Assembly: GCA_028821815.1 (NCBI GenBank)
Contig: JAPKEY010000064.1
Coordinates: 1-8,039, forward strand
DNA length: 8,039 nt
Origin: Candidatus Poseidoniales archaeon
GTDB taxonomy: Archaea; Thermoplasmatota; Poseidoniia; Poseidoniales; Thalassarchaeaceae
Direction: 5' to 3'
The position numbers and the translations under genes were made by a program. The notes under the pieces are model-generated. The model did not search any database and was not told where the DNA came from. It saw only the letters and a list, made by a program, of their open reading frames with translations. Below, in pieces: positions 1 through 6,750 of the stretch. The stretch's first letter is position 1; each line of letters opens with the position of its first letter.

Positions 1-1267
1 TAAACCATCCAATGGGTAGGGATATGAGAATCCACCAGATTGGATAAATCAGGACTGAAAGGAATAATTTCATTGTCCCCATAATCGACTTATTCGATTC
101 ATTCTTCGCAAGTTTATTGGTAACCAGCCGTGTGAACATATAGGGTGGAATTGACCCGATTACCGCCCCCCAGGATACGACGCCGAGCATCCATGAAATA
201 GACCATATCCAGTATGCTGTATTCTTGAAAAGTACGAATTTTGATATGCGTTCTTCGCGATTGGTAATTTCCCATGAGCGGAAACCCAGCTTGTTCATGT
301 CTTCGTGATGTTCCCTAAACTTGGACTCTATCCGTTGGGTTTGCTCAGCATCATGCACCGATTGATATTGCCACGCGGCCCTCACCCTTCGTGAACCCAA
401 CAGCGCTTGGTCGTAAGGCAAGGGACCCTTTGGCGCCTTATTTGCTGAGGCGCGATGGACATGAATCATTCTTCGTGCACGCCATACCAATTCGCGATCC
501 TCCCATGACTCCTGTGCCTGATTACAGCGATTCATTTCCATTTTCAATAGTTCAGTAATTACTCCACACCAAGCTCTGTCGTGCGCTTGTTCACCAAATT
601 CTTCAATCTCTTCTACGGTCGGTTGTGGTGCACCCTCTTCGCCCGGTAACGAAGGAATTGGTAACGGTTGATTGACCTGAAGACTAACACGTTCTCTGAA
701 TCGATGTTGATCACTATAATGCAACCCTAGGGGAACGACATGTGGTTGTGGCTTGCCTTCTTCGCGGGCTTTCTTGATGGCATGCAGAAGAATGCGTGCT
801 GCACCGGTTCGAAGGCGGACCGGGTGAGATTCCAGGTGTGTGACGCCCTCGGGGAAAATGGCAACACGGCCGCCTGTCGCAACTGCATCCCCCAAACTTT
901 CGATGAGATTAGAATTCTTGACTGAACGTTGGTTGCCCACGTTGTCCGTGGAAGTAGTATCTTGTACTCTGTGTACTGGTTTTGCACCTGCTGTTCGGAT
1001 AATCCGTCCAAGAATTGGTGTCTTGAATAGTGTGTGTTTGGCCGCAAAGGTGAGGCTGCCAGGTAGTGCAGCCATCATCAACATCGGATCAATCATTCCA
1101 CCTGGATGCCATGTGGTGAACAGAATCCCACCTTCATTGGGCAGGGTGTCTATGTCGACAAGAGAAATTTCTCGGAACCAAGTTTCCATGAGGGCACGAT
1201 TAATTCGACGTATTCGTTTGTATCCCTTGGTGACTGGGAAATCCTCTGGATCTTCGCCCCAGTCCAT
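1..1267 (-). CDS. PlsC/LPLAT-superfamily glycerolipid acyltransferase (3' end outside window)
   Basis: Reading the minus strand from ATG at 1267 gives 422 codons with no stop before the left edge, so the C-terminus is missing. The family moves acyl groups from acyl-CoA or acyl-ACP onto glycerol-3-phosphate or lysophosphatidate at the inner membrane face. Motif I is H54-PGGMI-D60, an H-x5-D spacing as in the yeast Gat1/Gat2-like branch rather than the common H-x4-D. Motif III is F138-P-E-G141, followed by T143-H and a TGAARI segment at 154-159. A VVPLGLHY stretch (177-184) fits motif IV. Hydrophobic segments at about 344-374 and 397-422 fit the C-terminal membrane anchors of this branch. The start is the first ATG after the upstream gene's stop and has a GGAGGG just before it. 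It is probably the last visible gene of the cutA/trans-sulfuration unit. Fold and motifs are secure; the acyl-acceptor substrate is inferred. Confidence 0.85.
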   Translation of the reverse strand, partial: MDWGEDPEDFPVTKGYKRIRRINRALMETWFREISLVDIDTLPNEGGILFTTWHPGGMIDPMLMMAALPGSLTFAAKHTLFKTPILGRIIRTAGAKPVHRVQDTTSTDNVGNQRSVKNSNLIESLGDAVATGGRVAIFPEGVTHLESHPVRLRTGAARILLHAIKKAREEGKPQPHVVPLGLHYSDQHRFRERVSLQVNQPLPIPSLPGEEGAPQPTVEEIEEFGEQAHDRAWCGVITELLKMEMNRCNQAQESWEDRELVWRARRMIHVHRASANKAPKGPLPYDQALLGSRRVRAAWQYQSVHDAEQTQRIESKFREHHEDMNKLGFRSWEITNREERISKFVLFKNTAYWIWSISWMLGVVSWGAVIGSIPPYMFTRLVTNKLAKNESNKSIMGTMKLFLSVLIYPIWWILISLPIGWF

Positions 1268-1270
1268 ATT

Positions 1271-1276
1271 CCCTCC
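1271..1276 (-). promoter_or_regulatory. Shine-Dalgarno-like GGAGGG for the acyltransferase
   Basis: On the minus strand GGAGGG lies 3 nt before ATG 1267, or 4 nt if counted from GGAGG. The spacing is short, but it is the clearest ribosome-binding sequence on this strand. It supports internal translation start in the 63-bp gap after the trans-sulfuration gene. Confidence 0.45.
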
Positions 1277-1330
1277 AAGCAGGTTGAGGTTTTGGTTCAA
1301 TCCCCGGACACAGGATGGTCTATGTTTGGA

Positions 1331-2527
1331 CTAAAGATGGTTTAGAGCCTGTTCAATGTCTTCCCAGAGATCTTCTACATCTTCGATACCGAGGCTGACT
1401 CGAACGAATCCTGGAACTACGCCAGCAGCGTGACGCACATCTTCTGGAATGAACATATGACTGGAATTGTATGGGCACTCAATCAAGCTCTCTACACCAC
1501 CCAAACTTGTCGCTTCGAAAATAAGTTTTAGACCACGCATAAATCGCAATGCGGCATCGTCCCCACCCTCGACAACGAAGGCTAGCATGCCTGTTCCTTT
1601 GGGCATGGTTCGTTGGGCAACATCGTAATCAGGGTGGCTAGGCAAAGATGTGTGGATGACGCTGGAAATTTTCCCGTGTGTCCCCAAACGCTTGGCAATT
1701 TCTGCCGCATTTGCACAATGAATTGGCATTCTCGCACTCAATGTTCGCATGCCTCGTTCAAGCAAATAGCAAGCATGAGGGTCGGGGGCACCCCCGAAGT
1801 GGACCTTCTTTGGGAAAAGTTCCGCGATGAGGTCCTTGCGTCCAACAACAGCACCACCAACGATGTCTGAATGGCCGCCAAGATACTTGGTAGTCGAATG
1901 AATAACGAGGTCACAACCCATTGCGATGGGTTGGCAACCCCAAGGTGAGGTGAATGTATTGTCAATGACGAGGAGAAGGTCGTGCTTACGGGCAATTACT
2001 GCCATGGCTTCAATATCACAGACCTTCAATACTGGATTGGAAAGTGTCTCGATGTAGAGCATTTTGGTGTTTTCCTGAATTGCTGCTTCGTATGAATCTG
2101 GGTCCTGCATATCGGCCATGCTGACATCAATGCCGAATCTGGGTAATTCTGCAGTCATGAGGCCATAGGTTCCCCCGTAAACATCTGCACTGGCAACAAC
2201 GTGATCACCATTGGACAATAATCCCATCATGACAGTAGAAATTGCAGCCATCCCACTGGCAAACAGTTCACCGTCTTCTGCGCCTTCCATAGCGCAAATT
2301 TTCTCAACACATGCTTCGGAATTAACACTTGATAGTCGTGAATAGATGAGTGTGTGTTGAGCGCCAGCAGCCCATCCAGCATAGCGTTCATCGGTAAGGT
2401 AGTATGTTGATGATTGGAAAATAGGTGTATTGACTGCGCCCTCGATGTGTTTGGTGCCAGCATGGACTGAGCGGGTTGCGAAGCGCTTGTCCGAATCCTC
2501 GTCGGCCATGGTACTGGTGGGTATCAT
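1331..2527 (-). CDS. PLP-dependent trans-sulfuration enzyme (cystathionine gamma-synthase/lyase family)
   Basis: This 398-aa protein has the full usual length of the Cys/Met-metabolism PLP family, which forms or breaks C-S bonds of cystathionine, homocysteine or methionine in the cytoplasm. Visible motifs are Y62-S-R64 near the neighbouring-subunit phosphate site, Y117 in VYGGTY stacking on PLP, D189 in VIDNTF contacting the pyridine nitrogen, and Schiff-base K214 in HSTTKYLGGHSD. R376 in FVRVSLG is the likely carboxylate-binding arginine. The SLGGVESL segment is present, but the preceding residue is T340, where cystathionine gamma-synthases and lyases usually have Glu. The reaction (gamma-lyase, beta-lyase, gamma-synthase or methionine lyase) is therefore left open. 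ATG 2527 gives MIPTST before a second ATG at 2509 (MADEDSDK). Neither has a strong Shine-Dalgarno, though GGTTGA lies 8 nt before 2527. It follows cutA by 29 bp. Confidence 0.9.
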   Translation of the reverse strand: MIPTSTMADEDSDKRFATRSVHAGTKHIEGAVNTPIFQSSTYYLTDERYAGWAAGAQHTLIYSRLSSVNSEACVEKICAMEGAEDGELFASGMAAISTVMMGLLSNGDHVVASADVYGGTYGLMTAELPRFGIDVSMADMQDPDSYEAAIQENTKMLYIETLSNPVLKVCDIEAMAVIARKHDLLLVIDNTFTSPWGCQPIAMGCDLVIHSTTKYLGGHSDIVGGAVVGRKDLIAELFPKKVHFGGAPDPHACYLLERGMRTLSARMPIHCANAAEIAKRLGTHGKISSVIHTSLPSHPDYDVAQRTMPKGTGMLAFVVEGGDDAALRFMRGLKLIFEATSLGGVESLIECPYNSSHMFIPEDVRHAAGVVPGFVRVSLGIEDVEDLWEDIEQALNHL

Positions 2528-2556
2528 TCAGCATTTCAACCAAGCGATGGGGGCAT

Positions 2557-2871
2557 CTAGGCCGAATGGACCCAATCAGCGTATTCTGGGGTCGCTTCGG
2601 CTAACCAATGAATAATTTGTGGAATTTCATAAGGGTGATTTTCCTTCAACGAAGATAGTACTTTTTCCAATTGTGTTTTGGTTACTTTGAGTTGTAACCC
2701 CCACTCTTGAGATGATTTAATTTCGCCCTCCCATTTATACATGGATTGGAGTGGTGAATGTTGTACGCAAGCCGAACCTGATTCCAACATCAACTGGGAA
2801 AAAGCACCGACTTCGGCTTCAATCCATGAACCTGGAAGGGTTGTTTGAATGATGTATATTTCAGCGCTCAT
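2557..2871 (-). CDS. cutA: CutA1-like divalent-cation tolerance protein
   Basis: This 104-aa protein matches CutA1, a small trimeric ferredoxin-like-fold protein linked to divalent metal (copper) tolerance whose biochemical role is still unclear. It opens with a beta strand (SAEIYIIQTTLPG), has conserved C35 in the SACVQ segment and Y45-K-W-E-G49, corresponding to the family's YxWEG core. It ends with N78-HPYEIPQII and the PEYADWV tail ending in W100-V, which are the CutA C-terminal signatures. The frame stays open 23 codons upstream to an ATG at 2940. That extension is unrelated to CutA and would overlap the divergent gene, so ATG 2871 is chosen. No Shine-Dalgarno precedes it, so translation may be leaderless. 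It is the first gene of the leftward unit. Confidence 0.88.
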   Translation of the reverse strand: MSAEIYIIQTTLPGSWIEAEVGAFSQLMLESGSACVQHSPLQSMYKWEGEIKSSQEWGLQLKVTKTQLEKVLSSLKENHPYEIPQIIHWLAEATPEYADWVHSA

Positions 2872-2878
2872 GGGAATG

Positions 2879-2884
2879 GGAGGT
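2879..2884 (+). promoter_or_regulatory. Shine-Dalgarno GGAGGT for the geranylgeranyl reductase gene
   Basis: GGAGGT lies 11 nt before ATG 2896, slightly longer than usual spacing. It falls in the 24-bp gap between the two divergent start codons. If it is used, the rightward transcript must start inside or very near the cutA coding region. A competing in-frame start is ATG 2959, preceded by AGGTG at 5-nt spacing. Confidence 0.4.
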
Positions 2885-2895
2885 AGCCTTAGGCC

Positions 2896-4281
2896 ATGAA
2901 ATGGTCGCCCCAACGCTTGAAGACCGTGGTGGATAGGCACCCGATAGGTGCGTTGATGGATTGGGAATTGCCAATTGATTCGGGGGCGATTCCCGACGAT
3001 GGTACCACTTTCGATGTCATCGTTGTTGGTGGTGGTCCGGGTGGTAGTGCTGCTGCTGCATATATGGCGATGGATGGCGCTAAAGTTCTGCTATTGGAAA
3101 AAGCCGTCTACCCTCGTGACAAAACCTGCGGTGATGCTGTTGGTGGTAAGTCACTGAAGCATGTCGAAGAATTGGGTGTCAAAGCGGTATTGGAAAACAC
3201 GCATCATTTCAGGGTCGATGGGATCATCTTTGGGGCCCCTAACGGCAAAGAAGTTCGGATTTCCCTACCTGAAGATGAAGTTGAAAATCGGGAGGCGGGC
3301 TACAGCTTGCCCCGGATACAATTCGACTCTCTGCTGTTCCGGAATGCGAATGAAAAAGTGCTAGAAGCTGGTGGGGCGGTAATTCAAAAATTCACAGTCA
3401 AGGAAGTTCATATTGAAGGGGGTGCTGTGACTGGTGTTTCAGGTATTCATGAAAAAAATAGTTACCATTTTACGGCACCACTCACCATCGGTGCTGGTGG
3501 TTACAATTGTCCGGTTGCCCGGGCTGTTGTTGCCCACCACGGTGAGCCAATGGTTGACAAAGCGCACTACTGTGGTGCATATCGGGAATACTGGACGGGG
3601 GTTGAAGGATGCGAGGATTGGAAAGGTGCAATCGAAATTCATTTCATCGATGGTGTGATTCCTGGGTATTTTTGGATCTTTCCTGTCGGAAATGGTGTGG
3701 TGAATGTTGGAATTGGGATGGTCATTGCAGAAATGGACAAACAGAAGGTCAAACTTCGTGGCTTGCAAGATTGGGTCATCAATGAAGATTCGAAATTTAA
3801 AAAGAGATTTGCAAACGCAAAAATGGTCGAAAAATCTGGCAAAGGCTGGCAGCTTCCATTTGGCAGTCCACGAAAAAATGCACCGTCATTTCAGCCGCGT
3901 CGTGCGGCGATGGCGGGTGCAGTGTGTATCGGTGATGCTGCCTCGTTGGTCGATCCCTTTACAGGTGAAGGAATTGGCAATGCTCTTCTCTCAGCAAAGT
4001 TGGCCTCTGATGTGTTTGACCTCGAAAAGCACAAAGAGGGATTCACTTCAGAATCTGCTAGTGAATATCAAGATAAGTTGTGGGGTGAACTCTCTGCGGA
4101 ATTAACAAACTCACACAAACTACAGCGTTTAGTCAAGAAAAAGTGGTTGATGAATTTCTTTATCGGTAAGGCCGTCAAGAAAACTGAATTGCAACTGGCC
4201 CTGACGGATATGATTGCTTCAAAGGAAGCGCAAGGCGATTTCCATTCTAAATGGTGGATGATTAAGACTCTATTATTCTGA
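2896..4281 (+). CDS. Geranylgeranyl reductase family flavoprotein
   Basis: This 461-aa protein is an FAD-dependent reductase of the geranylgeranyl reductase family. In archaea such enzymes saturate the isoprenoid chains of digeranylgeranylglycerol lipids at the membrane. The Rossmann dinucleotide motif is D40-VIVVGGGPGGS with G45, G47 and G50, about 40 residues in. It is followed by E68 at the end of strand 2 (VLLLEK) for ribose binding. KTCGDAVGG (76-84) has the conserved Cys-Gly region. PGYFWIFP (256-263) is the family's PxxYxWxFP substrate-cavity motif, followed by VNVGIG. G346-D347-AAS and DPFTGEGIGNAL (353-364) form the second FAD motif. A basic, hydrophobic C-terminus (KKKWLMNFFIGK, then WWMIKTLLF) may touch the membrane. 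The long pre-Rossmann leader makes ATG 2959 (residue 22) a possible alternative start. The phosphatase gene follows after 9 bp. Other polyprenyl substrates such as quinone tails are possible. Confidence 0.88.
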   Translation: MKWSPQRLKTVVDRHPIGALMDWELPIDSGAIPDDGTTFDVIVVGGGPGGSAAAAYMAMDGAKVLLLEKAVYPRDKTCGDAVGGKSLKHVEELGVKAVLENTHHFRVDGIIFGAPNGKEVRISLPEDEVENREAGYSLPRIQFDSLLFRNANEKVLEAGGAVIQKFTVKEVHIEGGAVTGVSGIHEKNSYHFTAPLTIGAGGYNCPVARAVVAHHGEPMVDKAHYCGAYREYWTGVEGCEDWKGAIEIHFIDGVIPGYFWIFPVGNGVVNVGIGMVIAEMDKQKVKLRGLQDWVINEDSKFKKRFANAKMVEKSGKGWQLPFGSPRKNAPSFQPRRAAMAGAVCIGDAASLVDPFTGEGIGNALLSAKLASDVFDLEKHKEGFTSESASEYQDKLWGELSAELTNSHKLQRLVKKKWLMNFFIGKAVKKTELQLALTDMIASKEAQGDFHSKWWMIKTLLF

Positions 4282-4290
4282 AGTGATGGT

Positions 4291-5079
4291 ATGGATTCAA
4301 ATTTAGCTGATATTGATGCTGTGTTCCTCGATCTTGATGGAACCATGTATCTTGGTGCAGATTTAATCCCGGGTGCGTTAGAATTTCTTGCCCGTTGTGA
4401 ACAACGAGGTATCGATCGTTTTTTCCTATCGAATAATAGTAGTCGGTCTGTCACACAATATGTTTCCAAATTGAATACATTGGGTATTCCTGCAACCCCT
4501 GAGGATGTACTACTTTCAACTCATGATTTACTTTCGTGGTTATCTTCAAATGCGGTCACTGAAACTTGGTTGGTGGGCACTGAAGGGATGCGGGAGATGC
4601 TTGAATCTCAAGGAGTTTCGACACAATCTCAGAATCCTCAGTTTGTGGTGTTAGGCTATGACACTGAAATTACCTATGACAAAATTGCGACTGCTTCGAT
4701 TCATTTGCACAATGATGTCCCAATGGTCGCTAGTCATCCCGATATGGTGTGCCCATCTCCCGATGGTGGATTACCTGACACAGGGGCTTACATGGCTATG
4801 TTTGAGGCAACGACTGGGGTTCGGCCGGTTTGGATTTGTGGAAAACCAGAACCTGGTATGATTCTACATAAGATTGAAGCGCTTGGATTGGAACCTGCTC
4901 GGTGTGCAATGGTTGGAGATCGCCTCTACACCGATATGGCCATGGCAACACGTGCTGGGGTCAAAGGAATTCTCGTATTGTCAGGGGAAGCAACTGAAGA
5001 AGATGTTGGGGCATTATCAGAAGGTGCTGAACAAAATCCAAGCTTGATTGTTGGCTCGGTGGATGAATTATTGCGATAA
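4291..5079 (+). CDS. HAD-superfamily phosphatase, NagD/HAD-IIA type
   Basis: This 262-aa protein is a cytoplasmic phosphatase of the HAD-IIA subfamily, which includes NagD, phosphoglycolate phosphatase and 4-nitrophenylphosphatase-like enzymes. Motif I is D14-L-D16-G-T-M-Y, with D14 the expected nucleophile and D16 the general acid/base. Motif II is S47-NNSSR. K185 in CGKPEP is the motif III lysine. G209-D210-RLYTD215 binds Mg2+. The segment between motifs II and III (about 75-180) is the C2-type cap typical of NagD proteins. ATG 4291 lies 9 bp after the reductase stop with only a weak ribosome-binding sequence, which suggests translational coupling. Substrate cannot be read from the sequence. 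Phosphoglycolate, glycerol phosphate or a nucleotide are all within the family's known range, and co-transcription with a lipid gene makes a phospholipid precursor worth considering. Confidence 0.88.
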   Translation: MDSNLADIDAVFLDLDGTMYLGADLIPGALEFLARCEQRGIDRFFLSNNSSRSVTQYVSKLNTLGIPATPEDVLLSTHDLLSWLSSNAVTETWLVGTEGMREMLESQGVSTQSQNPQFVVLGYDTEITYDKIATASIHLHNDVPMVASHPDMVCPSPDGGLPDTGAYMAMFEATTGVRPVWICGKPEPGMILHKIEALGLEPARCAMVGDRLYTDMAMATRAGVKGILVLSGEATEEDVGALSEGAEQNPSLIVGSVDELLR

Positions 5080-5166
5080 CGGCGTCGAAATTGGGGGTGC
5101 TAAATCGCACTCTACGATATTGAGTACGGGGGGGAGTTCAAGTGCTCGTTTGGGAACTCGCGGTGC

Positions 5167-6603
5167 GTGAGTGCAAATCCACCGTTATCCGGCGCACCCT
5201 CATGTAATGTGGATGCGCTACCATTGGTGGAAGATTGGCCACTGTTACCCAATCATCAAGTCCACATGGATCGGTTGGCGAAATTTGGTGTTATTGAACT
5301 CGAAGATGTTCTGGATGCAATGCGTCAATGCCCTCGTGGTGTTCACGCTCTACCGTTTCCCCTGGATGATGAAGTGAATAATCTTGAAGCTTCCAGTTTG
5401 AGGATGCCTTGGTGGATTGGAGTGGATATGCACCATTCATTGTTACCGGGTTTGTTTGAAACTTGTCAAATCATGCAACTTCTCCAGGTTAAAAAAGGCA
5501 ATAGTGTTCTCTTATTGGGCCCGCGTGGTAATTGGTGGACTGAGTTACTGATGTATATCGGTGCAGAACGAATTGTTGTTCTTGAATCAGATGAGGTCAG
5601 GCGAGATGTGTTGCAGGAACGGTGGGATGATTTGCGACTCGATATTGTCGCCAAGGCATTTGGTTGTGAAATTGAGTTGATTGGTCCCCACCAATTGGAT
5701 GTGTGTACACCCGATGGGGGATTTGATCGGGTTCTATCTACAGGCATGTTCCCATCCCTTCCCCTCAGCATCATGGTGCGTGTTCAAGAAGAAGGATATG
5801 CTGTTCTGCCGATTGAAAATGATGGGCGTAGTATGCTACAACTCATTCAGCATCATGGAAAAGGTGAGTTGATGGCTCAATGGGTTGCCTGTTGGGATGT
5901 TGACCCTTGGCCGGAAGAGGTGTTGGCTGCTTTCGAAATGGGAGCGGATGTTGAACCGTGGGATGTTATCGATGTAAATCGCTTGTCAAACGAACAAGCA
6001 TGGTGTATGGCCAATTCACAACCTACCCGTGACCGGTTTGGCCCGGCACGAATGCTGGATATGGTAGAACGTGTATGGTACTCGATTGATCCAGTTCACT
6101 CAGATGTACCCGAAGGGGAATCGGGTGGATTTAGAGAGCTCATCGCAGATGATTTGTTCCGGATGGGTCATGTTCTCTTGCAAATGGGGATATTTGAACT
6201 CGCATCGGAACATCAGGGTGAAGCGTTTCGCTTAGCACCCACTGCTGAATCGGCCACCTTCCTTGGTTGGGCACTTTCAGAAACTGATGATTCGTGGGGT
6301 GCGCTTGGTTGGTGTCGAAAAGCAATTGAAACCGATGAACGGTTGGGCAATCCTTGGAATGATATTGGGGCCATTCTTTTGCAGATGGAGCAACCTGCGG
6401 CAGCTGTGCCATGGTTGGCCGTCGCGACCCGTTCACAGCGTTATGATGCACCGGGCCACCCTTGGTCAAATTTAGCACGGGCACACGAAGCATTGGGTAA
6501 CCGGATGGCGGCTTTTGATGCGGCGAGGACGGCGCTTGAGCATTCACCTGATGATGAGAATTGTTTGAGAATCATGGATGATCTCAGTGGTTTCTTACTC
6601 TGA
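5167..6603 (+). CDS. PCMT-like methyltransferase-fold domain fused to four TPR repeats
   Basis: The protein is 478 aa. Residues about 34-220 follow the layout of protein-L-isoaspartate methyltransferase: an N-terminal helix (LEDVLDAMRQCPRG, 45-58), a Rossmann strand with glycines (VLLLGPRGNWW, 114-124), an acidic end of strand 2 (VVLE140) and a late segment (FPSLPLSIMVRVQEEGYAVL) resembling the PCMT strand 5 region. The S-adenosylmethionine motif, normally like EIGTGSGY, reads LLGPRGNW and lacks the usual acid and GxGxG pattern, so activity is doubtful. Residues about 329-358, 362-392, 396-424 and 432-461 are four TPR-like helical hairpins, probably a protein-binding surface. GTG 5167 is the only likely start in its frame after the stop at 5101; ATG 5266 (residue 34, at the domain edge) is an alternative. 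No signal peptide or membrane segment is seen. It lies 87 bp after the phosphatase. Function is unknown: perhaps a scaffold, a repair methyltransferase or a modifier of partners. Confidence 0.72.
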   Translation: MSANPPLSGAPSCNVDALPLVEDWPLLPNHQVHMDRLAKFGVIELEDVLDAMRQCPRGVHALPFPLDDEVNNLEASSLRMPWWIGVDMHHSLLPGLFETCQIMQLLQVKKGNSVLLLGPRGNWWTELLMYIGAERIVVLESDEVRRDVLQERWDDLRLDIVAKAFGCEIELIGPHQLDVCTPDGGFDRVLSTGMFPSLPLSIMVRVQEEGYAVLPIENDGRSMLQLIQHHGKGELMAQWVACWDVDPWPEEVLAAFEMGADVEPWDVIDVNRLSNEQAWCMANSQPTRDRFGPARMLDMVERVWYSIDPVHSDVPEGESGGFRELIADDLFRMGHVLLQMGIFELASEHQGEAFRLAPTAESATFLGWALSETDDSWGALGWCRKAIETDERLGNPWNDIGAILLQMEQPAAAVPWLAVATRSQRYDAPGHPWSNLARAHEALGNRMAAFDAARTALEHSPDDENCLRIMDDLSGFLL

Positions 6604-6750
6604 TTCGTCCCTGTTGGGTTGGTGCGAGGGGGACTTCCATCGCGTTGAATAATTGAGAGTTCGAGTGTCGAAGATGATGAGGCTACTTTGAAGGTAATAC
6701 CACACATAATCATCAATTAGATTGCGGAACTATCAAAGTACTAATCATAT
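6604..6750. promoter_or_regulatory. Spacer with AT-rich leader upstream of the surface protein
   Basis: This 147-bp spacer holds no credible gene. G+C falls from about 52% (6601-6660) to 30% (6691-6750), where runs such as CATAATCATCAATTAG and CTAATCATATATGG occur. The drop fits an independent archaeal promoter and untranslated leader for the gene at 6751. No sequence closely matches a BRE/TATA box and no Shine-Dalgarno is visible, so exact elements cannot be assigned. Confidence 0.35.

Noticed and set aside
1268..1333. TAG stop of the trans-sulfuration gene is in frame with the acyltransferase, with 21 open codons between, suggesting readthrough or pyrrolysine
   Set aside because: The acyltransferase has its own ATG with a GGAGGG before it, the linker shows no conserved features, and an open gap of 63 bp is easily due to chance.
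740..1345. Overlapping plus-strand open frames (and a minus-strand frame at 727-1047) in the left 1.3 kb
   Set aside because: They run in other frames over the long minus-strand acyltransferase, which carries the conserved family motifs. Their translations show no recognisable domain.
2872..2940. N-terminal extension of CutA to ATG 2940
   Set aside because: The extra 23 residues do not resemble CutA, the 104-aa form has normal family length, and the extension would overlap the divergent reductase start.
6660..6672. Small perfect inverted repeat TTCGA-GTG-TCGAA after the PCMT/TPR gene, as a terminator hairpin
   Set aside because: A 5-bp stem with a 3-nt loop and no T-tract is too weak to call a terminator. 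Archaeal termination relies mainly on T-runs, which are absent here.
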